46,935 bases of DNA from Anaerolineae bacterium (GCA_022842885.1 JALHOR010000039.1:1-46935), one strand, 5' to 3'. Shown: positions 13,958 through 23,151, counted from the stretch's first letter. Program-made: numbers and translations. Notes: generated from the sequence alone by a model not told the origin.

Positions 13958-15577
13958 ATGTTAAAACGTTCTATCCCCTTTATCATGGTGCTGCTGTTGG
14001 TCACGCCGTTTGTGGCTGCCCAAGAGTCGAATGAATCAGGATTATTTTGGTGGAATGATACCGTATGGTACGAAATTTTTGTGCGGAGTTTTTACGATAG
14101 TGATGGCGATGGCATTGGTGATTTCCGGGGCATGACCGAAAAATTAGATTATTTGAATGATGGCAACCCGGAAACGACCAGCGATTTAGGCATTACCGGC
14201 ATTTGGCTGATGCCCGTTACCGAAGCCGCCAGTTATCATGGCTATGATACGGTAGATTATTTCAGTGTCGAATCGGATTATGGCACAGCCGAAGATTTTA
14301 AGGCATTCATGGCAGCAGCACATGAACGCGGTATTCGTGTTATTGTGGATTTTGTGGCGAATCATACATCTTCCAAGCATGACTGGTTCACCCAATCTGC
14401 CATCGGCAATTCTGAATATGCCGATTGGTATGTGTGGGCAGATGAAAATCCAAATTATGCGGGACCGTGGGGAGCGACGGCATGGTATGAACAGGGCGGA
14501 CGCTATTATTATGCGCCCTTCTGGAGCGAAATGCCGGATTTAAATTACAAAAATCCTGAAGTCACAGCGACAATTTTTGATGCCGCCGAATATTGGCTGA
14601 CTGAGCTTGACGTAGATGGCTTTCGATTGGATGCTATCAAATTTGTGGTCGAAGACACCGTGAATGATGTGCTGCTGTTGCAAAATGCCCCGGCGAATCG
14701 CCAATGGTTGGCAGATTTTAACGCGCATATCAAATCTGTGAAAAATGATGCGGTCACTGTCGGCGAAGTCTGGGATGCTACGATTGCCATCCAACGCTAT
14801 GTTGAAGATGCCTCAGTGGATATTGCCTTTGAATTTGACCTTGCCGAAGACATTATCAACGCTGCCCGCACAGGTCGAAAAAATGATGTGGAACGTCAGT
14901 TAAATAATGTGATGCGCGGGTATCCCTTTGGGCAATTTTCACCCTTTTTGACCAACCATGACCAACCGCGCCTGATGACGATATTAAACGGCGATGTCGC
15001 CCAAAACAAAGTTGCGGCAGCCATCCTGCTGACAATTCCGGGCAGTCCCTTTTTATACTATGGCGAAGAAATTGGCATGATGGGCAGCAAACCGGATGAA
15101 CTGATTCGCACGCCCTTCCCTTGGGATGCTACGCCGGATACAGGCGGTTTTACGACAGGCACGCCATGGCAGGCTCTCAATGAAGGGTATGAAACTGCCA
15201 ATGTGGCGACACAACTTGATGACCCGGATTCACTGCTGAGTTATTATCGCAGCCTAATTCATCTGCGGAATGACCATGTGGCACTGCGGCAAGGCGCGGT
15301 TCTGCCGTTGAAATCCCGTCCAAATAGCATTTTCGCCTTTTTGCGTTACACACCCGATGAAACATTACTGGTGATTCATAACCTAAAAGATGAAGCCATT
15401 AGCGAATACACCTTGGGGTTGAACAAGAGCGACTTCGCTGGATTTACATCTGCCGAAGTTGTTTTTGGCACAGGCGATGTGACTGCCCCCACGCTGGATG
15501 CAGAGGGTGGATTTGAAGATTATGTGCCGCTGCCAGAACTTGCGCCACAAAGTTTGACGGTGATTCGGCTGAATTAG
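13958..15577 (+). CDS. Secreted GH13 alpha-amylase-family glycoside hydrolase
   Basis: A 539-residue protein with a classic N-terminal signal peptide (about 1-21, cleavage near VAAQ). The (beta/alpha)8 barrel carries GH13 motifs: DFVANH (131-136), GFRLDAIKF with nucleophile Asp225, VGEVWD with acid/base Glu270, and FLTNHDQ with Asp335. A small beta domain follows at the C terminus (about 450-539). It should hydrolyse or transfer alpha-glucosidic bonds of starch-like glucans or maltooligosaccharides outside the membrane; a DSDGDGIGD calcium-loop-like segment is at 48-56. It begins 3 nt after the stop of the previous gene with AGGA as ribosome binding site, so it is probably co-transcribed. Exact specificity (alpha-amylase or alpha-glucosidase) is open. 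Confidence 0.93.
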   Translation: MLKRSIPFIMVLLLVTPFVAAQESNESGLFWWNDTVWYEIFVRSFYDSDGDGIGDFRGMTEKLDYLNDGNPETTSDLGITGIWLMPVTEAASYHGYDTVDYFSVESDYGTAEDFKAFMAAAHERGIRVIVDFVANHTSSKHDWFTQSAIGNSEYADWYVWADENPNYAGPWGATAWYEQGGRYYYAPFWSEMPDLNYKNPEVTATIFDAAEYWLTELDVDGFRLDAIKFVVEDTVNDVLLLQNAPANRQWLADFNAHIKSVKNDAVTVGEVWDATIAIQRYVEDASVDIAFEFDLAEDIINAARTGRKNDVERQLNNVMRGYPFGQFSPFLTNHDQPRLMTILNGDVAQNKVAAAILLTIPGSPFLYYGEEIGMMGSKPDELIRTPFPWDATPDTGGFTTGTPWQALNEGYETANVATQLDDPDSLLSYYRSLIHLRNDHVALRQGAVLPLKSRPNSIFAFLRYTPDETLLVIHNLKDEAISEYTLGLNKSDFAGFTSAEVVFGTGDVTAPTLDAEGGFEDYVPLPELAPQSLTVIRLN

Positions 15578-15654
15578 TTCCCAAAGATTCAACCGCCAAA
15601 GTATCAAAAACGCCAAAACTATAATTGGCATACTTTGCAATTTGGCGTAATTTT

Positions 15655-15832
15655 CAACCACAGAGCGCACCGAGAACACAGAGAAATAAGGAAAAATCCT
15701 TCGTTCTTTGTGTTCTTCGTAGTGTAAACATAATACAATAACAGGCTATTCCATCTTCAAAGCAGTTCTGATGGCTGACCGCTGATAGCCAAAAGCTAAT
15801 AGCCAAAAGCTAACAGCTAATAGCCAAAAATC
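15655..15832. repeat. Intergenic CACAGAG-type repeat and short tandem repeat
   Basis: From 15655 an interrupted inverted structure (ACCACAGAGCGCACCGAGAA, then CACAGAGAAATAAGGAAAAA, facing CTTCGTTCTTTGTGTTCTTC) recalls the repeat common in intergenic DNA of several phyla. A partial inverted copy lies at about 9836-9895. From 15785 the unit ATAGCCAAAAGCTA is repeated about three times in tandem up to the end of the cheA gene. Confidence 0.6.
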
Positions 15833-18800
15833 ACATCACTGATTGAATCGTCTCTAGCAATTCATTCTGGTCAAATTGTGATTTAACCAGATAGGCATCG
15901 GCACCAGCACGTAGACCTTCTTCACGTTGTTCTGGTTTTGCCAACGACGTTAGCAAAATCAACGGAATATCGCGGGTGTGTGGATGACTTTTGACGCGCC
16001 GCGCCAATTCCAGCCCGTTCATATTGGGCATTTCCACATCGCTAATAATCACATCAGGCGTAAATTCTGTCAGGATTGCCAATGCCTCCACGCCATCAAT
16101 CGCTACATGCACCTCAAAACCCACCGCTTCCAAAATATTTTTCTCTAGCGTGCGCGTCGTAATTGAATCATCTACAACCAAAACCCGCATCCGCCGCGGT
16201 GCTGATTTTATAGTACGGGCGACATTTTGCCGCCGCAGTGGGAGACCTGTTCCAGTGGTTGCCCGCACTAAATCGCTGCCATCCAGTACGATAATGACTT
16301 CGCCCGACCCCATCAATGCCGCGCCTGCCACATAAGCGACATTTGCCAATTCGGGACCCAGTGGTTTCAGCACCAATTCCATCTCGCTGTAGAGGGTATC
16401 CACTTCAAAAGCGACGGCTTTTTCACCGGTTTCGATAGCGACTATGGTAATGACTTCTTGTTCCACACCTGTACTGGGAATATCCAGCAGCAAGCCAAGC
16501 GAAATAAGCGGCATGGGGCGTTGATTCAGCATGACCATTGTTTGCCCTTCGGCAGTAAAAATGGCACTGCGCGGTAGGGCTTCCATGCGAGCGACCATGA
16601 CGGAAGGCAAGGCATATTGCTCATCGCCCACGCGCAGCAAAATTGCCCGGATGCGCGTCAGCGAAACGGGTACATTCATCGTAAAAGTCGTGCCTTCGCC
16701 CAACTCACTTTGGATGCTGATGCGCCCCCGCAAACTTTCTACGCGGGAACGCACAATATCCATCCCCAAACCGCGCCCACTGATTGCCGTCACTTGGTCA
16801 CTGGTGCTGAAGCCGGATTGAAAAATCAACATGCGGGCATCTTCATCCGAGAGTGCGATTGCTTCCGCTTCTGTGAGAAGGTTTTTCATCACGGCTTTGC
16901 GGCGAATACGAGTTACATCAATGCCGTTGCCATCATCGCGCACGCGCAGAATCAATTCACTGCCGCGTTGTTCGACGATAATTGTCACGCGCCCGACTGG
17001 GGATTTGCCTTTTGCCTCGCGTTTGGCGGGTTGTTCAATGCCATGATCAACGGCATTGCGAAGCAAATGCATCAGCGGGTCTTTAAGCGCATCTAACACC
17101 GTTTTATCAATATCTACCTGCGCCCCGATAACCTCTAGGAACACCTGTTTATCCGTGTCACGGGCAAGGTCACGCACCATGCGTTGAAAACCACTGGTAA
17201 TCGTCTCAAAAGGCATCATTCGCAAAGATGCAACGGTACTTTGTAAACCATCGGCAGCCGTCGTCAGGTGCATGTTATCTTGTGCCTGCGTTTGCGCTAG
17301 GGTTGTCAGCGCCCGGCTGGCTTCGGCAAGATAATCTTCATTCGCTTGCAAAAATTTAAAGAGTGTCGCCATTTCCGCAGGCATTTCGCGGCGGTCTTCC
17401 TGCATCCGGCGTGCTAACCGGATATAGGCAGTGCGAACTGTGCGCCACTCGCGCCGCCATCGCGCATGAATGCGGCGAATATCATTTAAACCGCGTTGGC
17501 GCGTTTCCGCCTGCATTTTCGCCACCAACAATTCACTGGCTTCTGCCATCAAATGGTCAAGTTTGGCGACAGCCACACGCAGCGTCTCTTCCGCTGGGCG
17601 CAGCATCATGGTCGGCGTCACTGTCGAAGTATCCATTGTGGAGGTCATCATCGGCACAGGTGGACGCCCTGCCGGGGGACGTGCCGAAAATTCGCGGGTG
17701 GGCGTTTTCGTCAAATCTTCACCATCGGAGGGGGCTACGACTGCCGGCAGTTCATCCGTATCCGCAGCATGAATATCCAGCAATTCCGGCACGGTGATAA
17801 CGGGTAGTTCGCTTGAATCCGATGTTTTATGAGTATCTGGGATAGGGACGCGAATATCGGGGCTGCGGTCTAGGTGGGCAATGCGTTCCAGATTCGCTAA
17901 CACATCTACCAAAACATCCTGATTCGTCTCTGCACCATTGAGGGCATTCTGGATTAAATCCAGCCCATCATAGAGCGCATCCGCAGTATCCGGTGTGAGT
18001 GCCTTGCCCTGATTCAAAACCCCATGAAAAATTTCTTCCAAATAATGGCTAACGGTCTCAATTAACCCAAACCCGACAGCCCGTGCCGCGCCTTTCATAC
18101 TGTGTGCCATGCGATTCATCTCGCGCAGCAGCGTCAGTTTCTCGCCGCCCTCCATCATTTCGACTTGCAGCAGGGCATCGTTCAAATGCGTTAAATGCTC
18201 ATCTACCTCGATACGGAAGATTTGCATCAATTCGCTGTCCATATCCGTAGGCATTGCCGTAATCGGATTGACGGGAGCCGTCATGCCAGTGCTATCCGTG
18301 CGGAAGCCGGGCATCGGCGGTGGCGCAGAGTCAACCGGAGGGGGTGTCACTGCCGAAATTTCGATATTTTCGATATGCAGCGCCGGAATTTCGTCGGAGA
18401 CATGCGTTTTGCGCTTGTCGAGTTTAAGCGGTTTGCCATTGGTCTTGTTGACGCTAAAGGATGTGACGATTTTTTCCAGATTTGTCATCACCGTGGAGAC
18501 AACCGACTCATCGGTTTCCACGCCTGCCAGCGAATTTTGCATCAAATCCAGCCCATCATAGAGCGCGTCGGCAATTTCGGGCGTTAAGACCATGCCCATA
18601 TTCAAGCCATAATGAAAGACTTCTTCCAAATAATGGCTGACTGTTTCTATCAAGCCAAACCCCACAGCACGGGCGGCACCTTTCATGCTGTGGGCGAAGC
18701 GATTCATCTCGCGCAGCAGAACTTGGCGCTCCTCTGGTTGGCTCATTTCCACTTTCAGGAGGGCGTCATTGAGTCCTGATAGATAATCTGCCGCTTCTTC

Positions 18801-18836
18801 ACGGAAGATATTAATCAAATCATCGTGTGAGGTCAT
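15831..18836 (-). CDS. cheA: Hybrid CheA-type histidine kinase (2x HPt-HATPase-CheW-REC)
   Basis: This 1001-residue protein has two near-identical HPt domains (about 5-125, phospho-His49; about 200-320, His245; both in AHSMKGAARAVG), a Pro/Thr-rich linker, a dimerisation/helical region (about 410-540), a HATPase_c domain with N-box HLLRNAVDHGIE and glycine motifs DDGNGID and SGRGLGMDIV, a CheW-like regulatory domain, and a C-terminal receiver (VVDDS at the start, Asp in IISDVEMP). This ChpA/FrzE-like layout phosphorylates its own HPt and then CheY-like partners or its own receiver. It reads on the same strand as, but about 1 kb apart from, the cheB-cheY-rsbT-cheW group. No MCP gene is in the window. 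Confidence 0.95.
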   Translation of the reverse strand: MTSHDDLINIFREEAADYLSGLNDALLKVEMSQPEERQVLLREMNRFAHSMKGAARAVGFGLIETVSHYLEEVFHYGLNMGMVLTPEIADALYDGLDLMQNSLAGVETDESVVSTVMTNLEKIVTSFSVNKTNGKPLKLDKRKTHVSDEIPALHIENIEISAVTPPPVDSAPPPMPGFRTDSTGMTAPVNPITAMPTDMDSELMQIFRIEVDEHLTHLNDALLQVEMMEGGEKLTLLREMNRMAHSMKGAARAVGFGLIETVSHYLEEIFHGVLNQGKALTPDTADALYDGLDLIQNALNGAETNQDVLVDVLANLERIAHLDRSPDIRVPIPDTHKTSDSSELPVITVPELLDIHAADTDELPAVVAPSDGEDLTKTPTREFSARPPAGRPPVPMMTSTMDTSTVTPTMMLRPAEETLRVAVAKLDHLMAEASELLVAKMQAETRQRGLNDIRRIHARWRREWRTVRTAYIRLARRMQEDRREMPAEMATLFKFLQANEDYLAEASRALTTLAQTQAQDNMHLTTAADGLQSTVASLRMMPFETITSGFQRMVRDLARDTDKQVFLEVIGAQVDIDKTVLDALKDPLMHLLRNAVDHGIEQPAKREAKGKSPVGRVTIIVEQRGSELILRVRDDGNGIDVTRIRRKAVMKNLLTEAEAIALSDEDARMLIFQSGFSTSDQVTAISGRGLGMDIVRSRVESLRGRISIQSELGEGTTFTMNVPVSLTRIRAILLRVGDEQYALPSVMVARMEALPRSAIFTAEGQTMVMLNQRPMPLISLGLLLDIPSTGVEQEVITIVAIETGEKAVAFEVDTLYSEMELVLKPLGPELANVAYVAGAALMGSGEVIIVLDGSDLVRATTGTGLPLRRQNVARTIKSAPRRMRVLVVDDSITTRTLEKNILEAVGFEVHVAIDGVEALAILTEFTPDVIISDVEMPNMNGLELARRVKSHPHTRDIPLILLTSLAKPEQREEGLRAGADAYLVKSQFDQNELLETIQSVM

Positions 18837-18942
18837 AAAAGGCGTTCCCCGATTAGCAGGTTACAAACCAAATCACTGAATGCACCTGTTCAATTTTCCT
18901 CTATTATATGCATTCACGATGATTTTGATGGTACAAATTCGG

Positions 18943-19173
18943 TTATTGTGCCGGCATTTTTAACTTTTCGATCAACGCTTGTAATGCAAAATCAATCACA
19001 TGGGAACGTGAGCGACTTAAGGTGGCATCCGCTGAGAGCAAGCCTTTGGTTTGCAGCAACTGGAAGGCTTCTTGAAAACGTGCATCACGCGGCTGATTCA
19101 GATAAATCGTGAGAGGGCGTCCGCGTTTACTGCCATCAGGGGGGCGTCCTGGACGACGAGATTTGGTAGTCAA
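18943..19173 (-). CDS. Small DNA-binding protein with AT-hook-like N terminus and RHH-like C terminus
   Basis: The start is TTG at 19173 with GAGGA six nt upstream; 76 residues. Two GRP-type cores (RRPGRPP and KRGRP) in the first 20 residues resemble AT-hooks that bind the minor groove. The remainder (TIYLNQPRDARFQEAFQLLQ, then SRSHVIDFALQALIEKL) looks like a ribbon-helix-helix dimer. It lies between cheA and the divergent 19389 gene, so it may regulate one of them. It has no partner that would suggest a toxin-antitoxin role. Confidence 0.6.
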   Translation of the reverse strand: MTTKSRRPGRPPDGSKRGRPLTIYLNQPRDARFQEAFQLLQTKGLLSADATLSRSRSHVIDFALQALIEKLKMPAQ

Positions 19174-19388
19174 GAGAAATCCTCGCTTACGAAGATGAAA
19201 TAAATAGTAATGATAACTATCTCCATTCTAAGAGGGTTTTGCCCAAGCGAATATTAAGAAACCGCTGGTTACTTATGCAATTTTTATGGTGAGGGAATTA
19301 TAATAGCCGCAACTTTGAGCAACTGGTCGTCACTGACACGAGATTGCGCTATAATACCCGTAGCATTCATTCATCAGGATTATTTGGC

Positions 19389-19835
19389 ATGACAACGGCG
19401 TTTTTGAAGACTTTTATGACGGTGTGTTATCAAGTCACGGCGGCGGAACGCGGGATGGCAGTGGATACGCAGTTGGCGGTTCTGGAAACCATCAATGTTG
19501 AACCCGACATGCTGGAATCCACCCGTTTCAGCACCTTAGCCAACAATACCCTTCAGCAGGCGATTGAGCGCGATGAAGCGATTATCACCAATAATATCAT
19601 CACCAACCCAGCCGAAGCACCTGTCACCAACACAAATTTTTCCGATTTACGGGTAGTGGTGGCTATTCCAGTCAAAGCCATTGGTGCCGTCTATCTTGAC
19701 CAGCATATTCGGCGGGGAGTCATTGCGCGGGAGATTATTCAGAATTTGCATCTCTTGGCGCAGCAATTGGTCGCTACAGGTCAACTTGAACTCAGCGCCG
19801 ATGATATATTGGCGCAGTACCAACAGATGGCATAA
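19389..19835 (+). CDS. GAF-like sensory domain protein
   Basis: ATG at 19389 is chosen because AGGA lies nine nt upstream; 148 residues. The sequence resembles a stand-alone GAF domain (LLE-type N-terminal helix with RGMAVDTQ, then NNIITNPAEAP, the VVAIPVKAIGAVYLDQH strand pair, and a C-terminal helix). This form is typical of the GAF part of transcriptional regulators and cyanobacterial-type sensors. No effector domain is fused. A TATAAT box lies at 19350-19355. It converges with the REC-Roadblock gene, with only 4 nt between the stops, and is the only plus-strand gene in the chemosensory region. Confidence 0.65.
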   Translation: MTTAFLKTFMTVCYQVTAAERGMAVDTQLAVLETINVEPDMLESTRFSTLANNTLQQAIERDEAIITNNIITNPAEAPVTNTNFSDLRVVVAIPVKAIGAVYLDQHIRRGVIAREIIQNLHLLAQQLVATGQLELSADDILAQYQQMA

Positions 19836-19839
19836 AGCG

Positions 19840-20742
19840 TTATTGCAGTTTGGGCAGTGTGCGCGGTTGTGGCACACTTTTGAGAATATCGTCCACAATA
19901 GCCGCCGTGCGCTTGCTATACAACCAAACCATCCCCGGTTTCACATCTGTGCCGCAGATAACCGCCAGCGACACCGTAAAAGGTGTGCCAAATTCGATGA
20001 TATAGACACCGTTCAAATCGCCCTCAAAATAAGTCGAATGGAAACGGGTTTCATCTAACAAATTTGCCAGCGATTGTTGTGCCGAGTGGTCAATACTGAG
20101 GGCTTGCGTCAGGATTTGCAGGTCATAATCATCCAGTGTTCCCGCCGCACCCACCATATTACCATCGGTATCTACTAACCCCACAAATGCCGCCCGCACA
20201 TGGTTCAACAAGCGATTCAATTCAATATTGATACGTTTGAATTGGCTGCGCCCCAACACCAGTGCCGCCGGACGGGTACGCGGGTCAAGCCGTTTAGCCC
20301 GATCACGATGAACAGTGGCGGTGCGGGGTTGTTCTTCTTTTTCTTTTTGGGCGGCGCTAGTGCGTTTAATTTCTAATTGGCGCTCGACTTGCATCAACAC
20401 AAACGACATATTCAACGGTTTATATAAATAATCTACCGCCCCTAACCGAAACACCGCCACGGCACTTTTTGCCGATAAATCATCGTCAATGACGATGACA
20501 CGCGCCCCGGGGCGCAGCCCACCGACCACCGCCAATAAATCCATCCCACTTAAATCAGGCAATTCGGCTTCGGTCACAATCAAATCAAAATCCGTTAGCA
20601 GGATTTCGCTGAGGGCTTCCTCAAAATTGGTCGCTTCTACAGTCGAATAACCGCCAGCATGTTCCAGCGTTTCAATCAGTTGTGACCGCAACTCCTCATC
20701 TTTGGCAACAATCAGGATGCGTTCTTTTTGCCCGTTTTTCAT
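19840..20742 (-). CDS. Degenerate receiver domain fused to a Roadblock/LC7-like domain
   Basis: ATG at 20742 is taken as start (a TTG at 20751 is also possible); 300 residues. An N-terminal receiver (about 8-125) is followed by a charged linker and a C-terminal Roadblock/LC7-like domain (about 180-295: AAFVGLVDTDGNMVGAAG, then YIIEFGTPFTVSLAVICG). At the phosphoacceptor site the sequence is LIVTEAELP, so Glu58 stands where Asp is normal; the Ser/Thr switch position reads Asp and the acidic pocket is incomplete. It therefore probably signals without phosphorylation. Roadblock domains regulate small GTPases (MglB-type). It is last in the cheB-cheY-rsbT-cheW group. Confidence 0.75.
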   Translation of the reverse strand: MKNGQKERILIVAKDEELRSQLIETLEHAGGYSTVEATNFEEALSEILLTDFDLIVTEAELPDLSGMDLLAVVGGLRPGARVIVIDDDLSAKSAVAVFRLGAVDYLYKPLNMSFVLMQVERQLEIKRTSAAQKEKEEQPRTATVHRDRAKRLDPRTRPAALVLGRSQFKRINIELNRLLNHVRAAFVGLVDTDGNMVGAAGTLDDYDLQILTQALSIDHSAQQSLANLLDETRFHSTYFEGDLNGVYIIEFGTPFTVSLAVICGTDVKPGMVWLYSKRTAAIVDDILKSVPQPRTLPKLQ

Positions 20743-20763
20743 AATACCCAAGTAACCTTCAAC

Positions 20764-21195
20764 CTATGCTTTGGCAAAGCGTTCCGGCAAAACTGCCGTT
20801 AATAAGGGTTCCAATGCCATGATTTGCAAGACATCTGCGCCATCGCTGACGATAAATTGGATATACTGACCTGCACCCCGCGCCAAATTCACGCCTTCTG
20901 CCTGCCAATATTTTACCTGATAGACTTCATCTACCACCAGTCCAGCCCGCTGCCCAGCCAGTTCCACAACAATAAACAAGGTGTTGGCAGTGACCATATG
21001 CGGTGATAAACCAATGATTTGGCGTAAATCCAACACGGGCAGCACTTCGCCATGACGATTGGCAATGCCCAAAAGCGCCGCCGGAGCATTCGGCACGGTG
21101 GTCAATGTGACCATCACCGCGACTTCCACCACCACATCAATCGGCAGCGCATAATCTTGGGTGCCTAAGCGAAATGTTAGCAGCGCCTGTTTCAT
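20764..21195 (-). CDS. cheW: CheW adaptor protein
   Basis: A 143-residue single CheW domain with the usual signature phrases: LLTFRLGTQDYALPIDVVVEV, LLGIANRHGEVLPVLDLRQIIGL and GLVVDEV. CheW couples chemoreceptors to the CheA kinase at the membrane; here the CheA (15831-18836) carries its own CheW domain. The gene starts 5 nt after the stop of the RsbT-like gene and ends about 20 nt before the REC-Roadblock gene, so it belongs to the same operon. Confidence 0.92.
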   Translation of the reverse strand: MKQALLTFRLGTQDYALPIDVVVEVAVMVTLTTVPNAPAALLGIANRHGEVLPVLDLRQIIGLSPHMVTANTLFIVVELAGQRAGLVVDEVYQVKYWQAEGVNLARGAGQYIQFIVSDGADVLQIMALEPLLTAVLPERFAKA

Positions 21196-21200
21196 CGGGG

Positions 21201-21626
21201 TTATGTTCCCCCTTGCGAATCACTGCGCGTATCATCCAGCCACATAATCATCATAATCGTGGGCGTGGGGGTTTCTTCCAGCAATATTTCATCCACCAAA
21301 TCGCCCATCTTGGATTTCAGCGCAATCAAAACATTGTTAGCAGAGCGTCCTGCCAGCCACGGTGTTTCGGATGAAATTTGCAACCCATGCCGGATATTAT
21401 CTACCACACCGTTCAAATGGACGGTATGTGCCTCACCTGTTTTGAGTACCAATTCAGCCAGAGTCGCCGCCGCTGTGGCAAGCTGCGCCCGGTGCGCGGG
21501 CGAAAAGCCCAATAAACCAGCGGCACGCCGCGTCGTATCGCGCACAATCATAATATCCATGCTATCTTCAACCCGCACTTGCATAACGGGGGGGCGCATC
21601 TTATAAGGGCTGTGTACATCGCTCAT
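21201..21626 (-). CDS. RsbT-like anti-sigma regulatory protein, degenerate
   Basis: The 141-residue protein resembles the N-terminal half of RsbT/RsbW-type HATPases: DIMIVRDTTRRAAGLLGFS, then HRAQLATAAATLAELVLKTG. In RsbT the second helix contains an Asn that binds Mg-ATP; here the corresponding segment reads LAELVLKTG with no Asn, and no clear glycine-rich G1 box is visible after it. It may thus have lost kinase activity. Its position inside a che operon between CheY and CheW is unusual and could link stressosome-like and chemosensory signalling. Homology is moderate. Confidence 0.6.
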   Translation of the reverse strand: MSDVHSPYKMRPPVMQVRVEDSMDIMIVRDTTRRAAGLLGFSPAHRAQLATAAATLAELVLKTGEAHTVHLNGVVDNIRHGLQISSETPWLAGRSANNVLIALKSKMGDLVDEILLEETPTPTIMMIMWLDDTRSDSQGGT

Positions 21627-21634
21627 AACGGTTA

Positions 21635-22012
21635 TTAGTCTTCCAATATACCCAGTTCATGCAAAGTATCAATCAAATGTTCGGAAGCAAAAATATCTTT
21701 GGGGATATAGTCATCCGCCCCGGCACGCAGCCCAGACATGGTTGCTTTGGGTCCCGCTTTTTCGGTCAACATAATGACCGGAATATCCTGCGTCGCTGGA
21801 TTCCGTTTGAGCCGCCGACAAACTTGGAAACCATCCATCGTTGGCAGTTTTACGTCCAGCACAATCAAAGCGGGCGGATTGGCGATGGCTTCACGCAGCC
21901 CATCGGGCCCATCATAGGCAATCCGCACCCGCAGCCCAACGCTTTCCAGCGTTTCTTTGATTTGTGCTGCTTGGGTCTTGCTGTCTTCGACGAGTAGAAC
22001 TTCGAGCGCCAT
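21635..22012 (-). CDS. CheY-like single-domain response regulator
   Basis: A 125-residue receiver with all key residues: acidic pair in LLVEDS (Glu9-Asp10), phospho-Asp53 in LIVLDVKLP, Thr in IMLTEKA and Lys in YIPKD. It has no output domain. It lies between cheB and the RsbT-like gene and is probably phosphorylated by the hybrid CheA. Its output target is not known; no flagellar or pilus gene is present. Confidence 0.93.
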   Translation of the reverse strand: MALEVLLVEDSKTQAAQIKETLESVGLRVRIAYDGPDGLREAIANPPALIVLDVKLPTMDGFQVCRRLKRNPATQDIPVIMLTEKAGPKATMSGLRAGADDYIPKDIFASEHLIDTLHELGILED

Positions 22013-22062
22013 AAGACTTCTTTCCTATCCGGGTGATACCGGGATGTGTCTCTCTGTGTATT

Positions 22063-23151
22063 TTATATCACTTTTAAGATTTCGGGGGCGAGATTAGTCA
22101 AGGGTTCGACTTGTTCTACCGCACCTTTATCAATTGCCGCCCGCGGCATCCCAAAAACGGTACTGGTCGCTTCATCTTGTGCCAGAGTATACGCGCCTTG
22201 TTGCCGCATTGCCAGCAATCCATTTGCCCCATCTTCGCCCATACCTGTCAATACCACGCCCACTGCTGCTGAACCACAGGTGCGAGCAACGGATTCAAAC
22301 AACACATCCACCGATGGTTGATACCGATAATTGCCCATTTCAGGCAGCAATTCAACCGTCAGATGCATCCCATGCCGTTGCAGGGCGATATGCGCTGTGC
22401 CGGGGGCAATCACCACCTGACCAGAGCGCAGGGTCATGCCATCTTGGGCAATCATGACTTGTAATTGGGTGGCGCTGTTCAGCCAGCGTGCCATCCCCGC
22501 GATAAATTCATGCGGCATGTGCTGGGCAATCACCACTGGCACCGGAAAATCGCCATTAAACGATTGTAACAACCGATGCAAGGCGCTGGGTCCCCCGGTA
22601 CTGGCGCCAATGACCAGAATTTCCGGTTTCACGCGCCGCCCCCCTATAGGACGCGCCGCTGGCGCTTTGGGGGTTGGTTTAAACGGTTGCGATTCATCGG
22701 AAGTCAATTTATCGCGCCGCGAAATTACCCGCACCCCTGCCATCGCTTTGAGGGTTGTCACCAATTGTTGCCGCCGCAACGGAAATTCTGGGTTATTTCT
22801 ATCCGGTGGTTTGCTGACGACTGCCAATGCCCCGGCTTGAAGTGCCTGTAACGACAGTTCAATATCCACTTCTAGCAGACCACTGACGACGACGACTGGC
22901 GTTGGGCAGGCTGCCATGATGCGCCGGATGGCTTCTAGCCCATCCACTCGCGGCATCGAAATATCCATCGAAATCACATCTGGGCGGAGTTCTTGTGCCA
23001 AACGGATGGCTTCTTCGCCATCGCCCGCTGTACCAATGACCCGCATCCCCGGCGTTTCATCTATCAAATTTTTTAAATACAGCCGCACTGTCAAGCTGTC
23101 TTCTGCTATTAAAACGCGAATATCTTCGCCCATGTCTGTTTCACTGCTCAT
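22063..23151 (-). CDS. cheB: CheB protein-glutamate methylesterase
   Basis: The 362-residue protein has an N-terminal receiver (about 10-135, phospho-Asp63 in SMDISMP) and, after a basic linker, the methylesterase domain (about 175-360) with catalytic Ser184 (GASTGGP), His211 (AQHMP) and Asp307 (GMGEDGA). CheB removes methyl groups from, or deamidates, chemoreceptors when phosphorylated by CheA. It is first in the five-gene operon. There is no CheR methyltransferase and no receptor in the window, so these must be encoded elsewhere, or CheB acts on other targets. Confidence 0.95.
   Translation of the reverse strand: MSSETDMGEDIRVLIAEDSLTVRLYLKNLIDETPGMRVIGTAGDGEEAIRLAQELRPDVISMDISMPRVDGLEAIRRIMAACPTPVVVVSGLLEVDIELSLQALQAGALAVVSKPPDRNNPEFPLRRQQLVTTLKAMAGVRVISRRDKLTSDESQPFKPTPKAPAARPIGGRRVKPEILVIGASTGGPSALHRLLQSFNGDFPVPVVIAQHMPHEFIAGMARWLNSATQLQVMIAQDGMTLRSGQVVIAPGTAHIALQRHGMHLTVELLPEMGNYRYQPSVDVLFESVARTCGSAAVGVVLTGMGEDGANGLLAMRQQGAYTLAQDEATSTVFGMPRAAIDKGAVEQVEPLTNLAPEILKVI

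Noticed and set aside
18109..18561. Plus-strand frame of 150 codons opposite cheA
   Set aside because: Antisense shadow rich in Ser and Arg, without domain or start signal.
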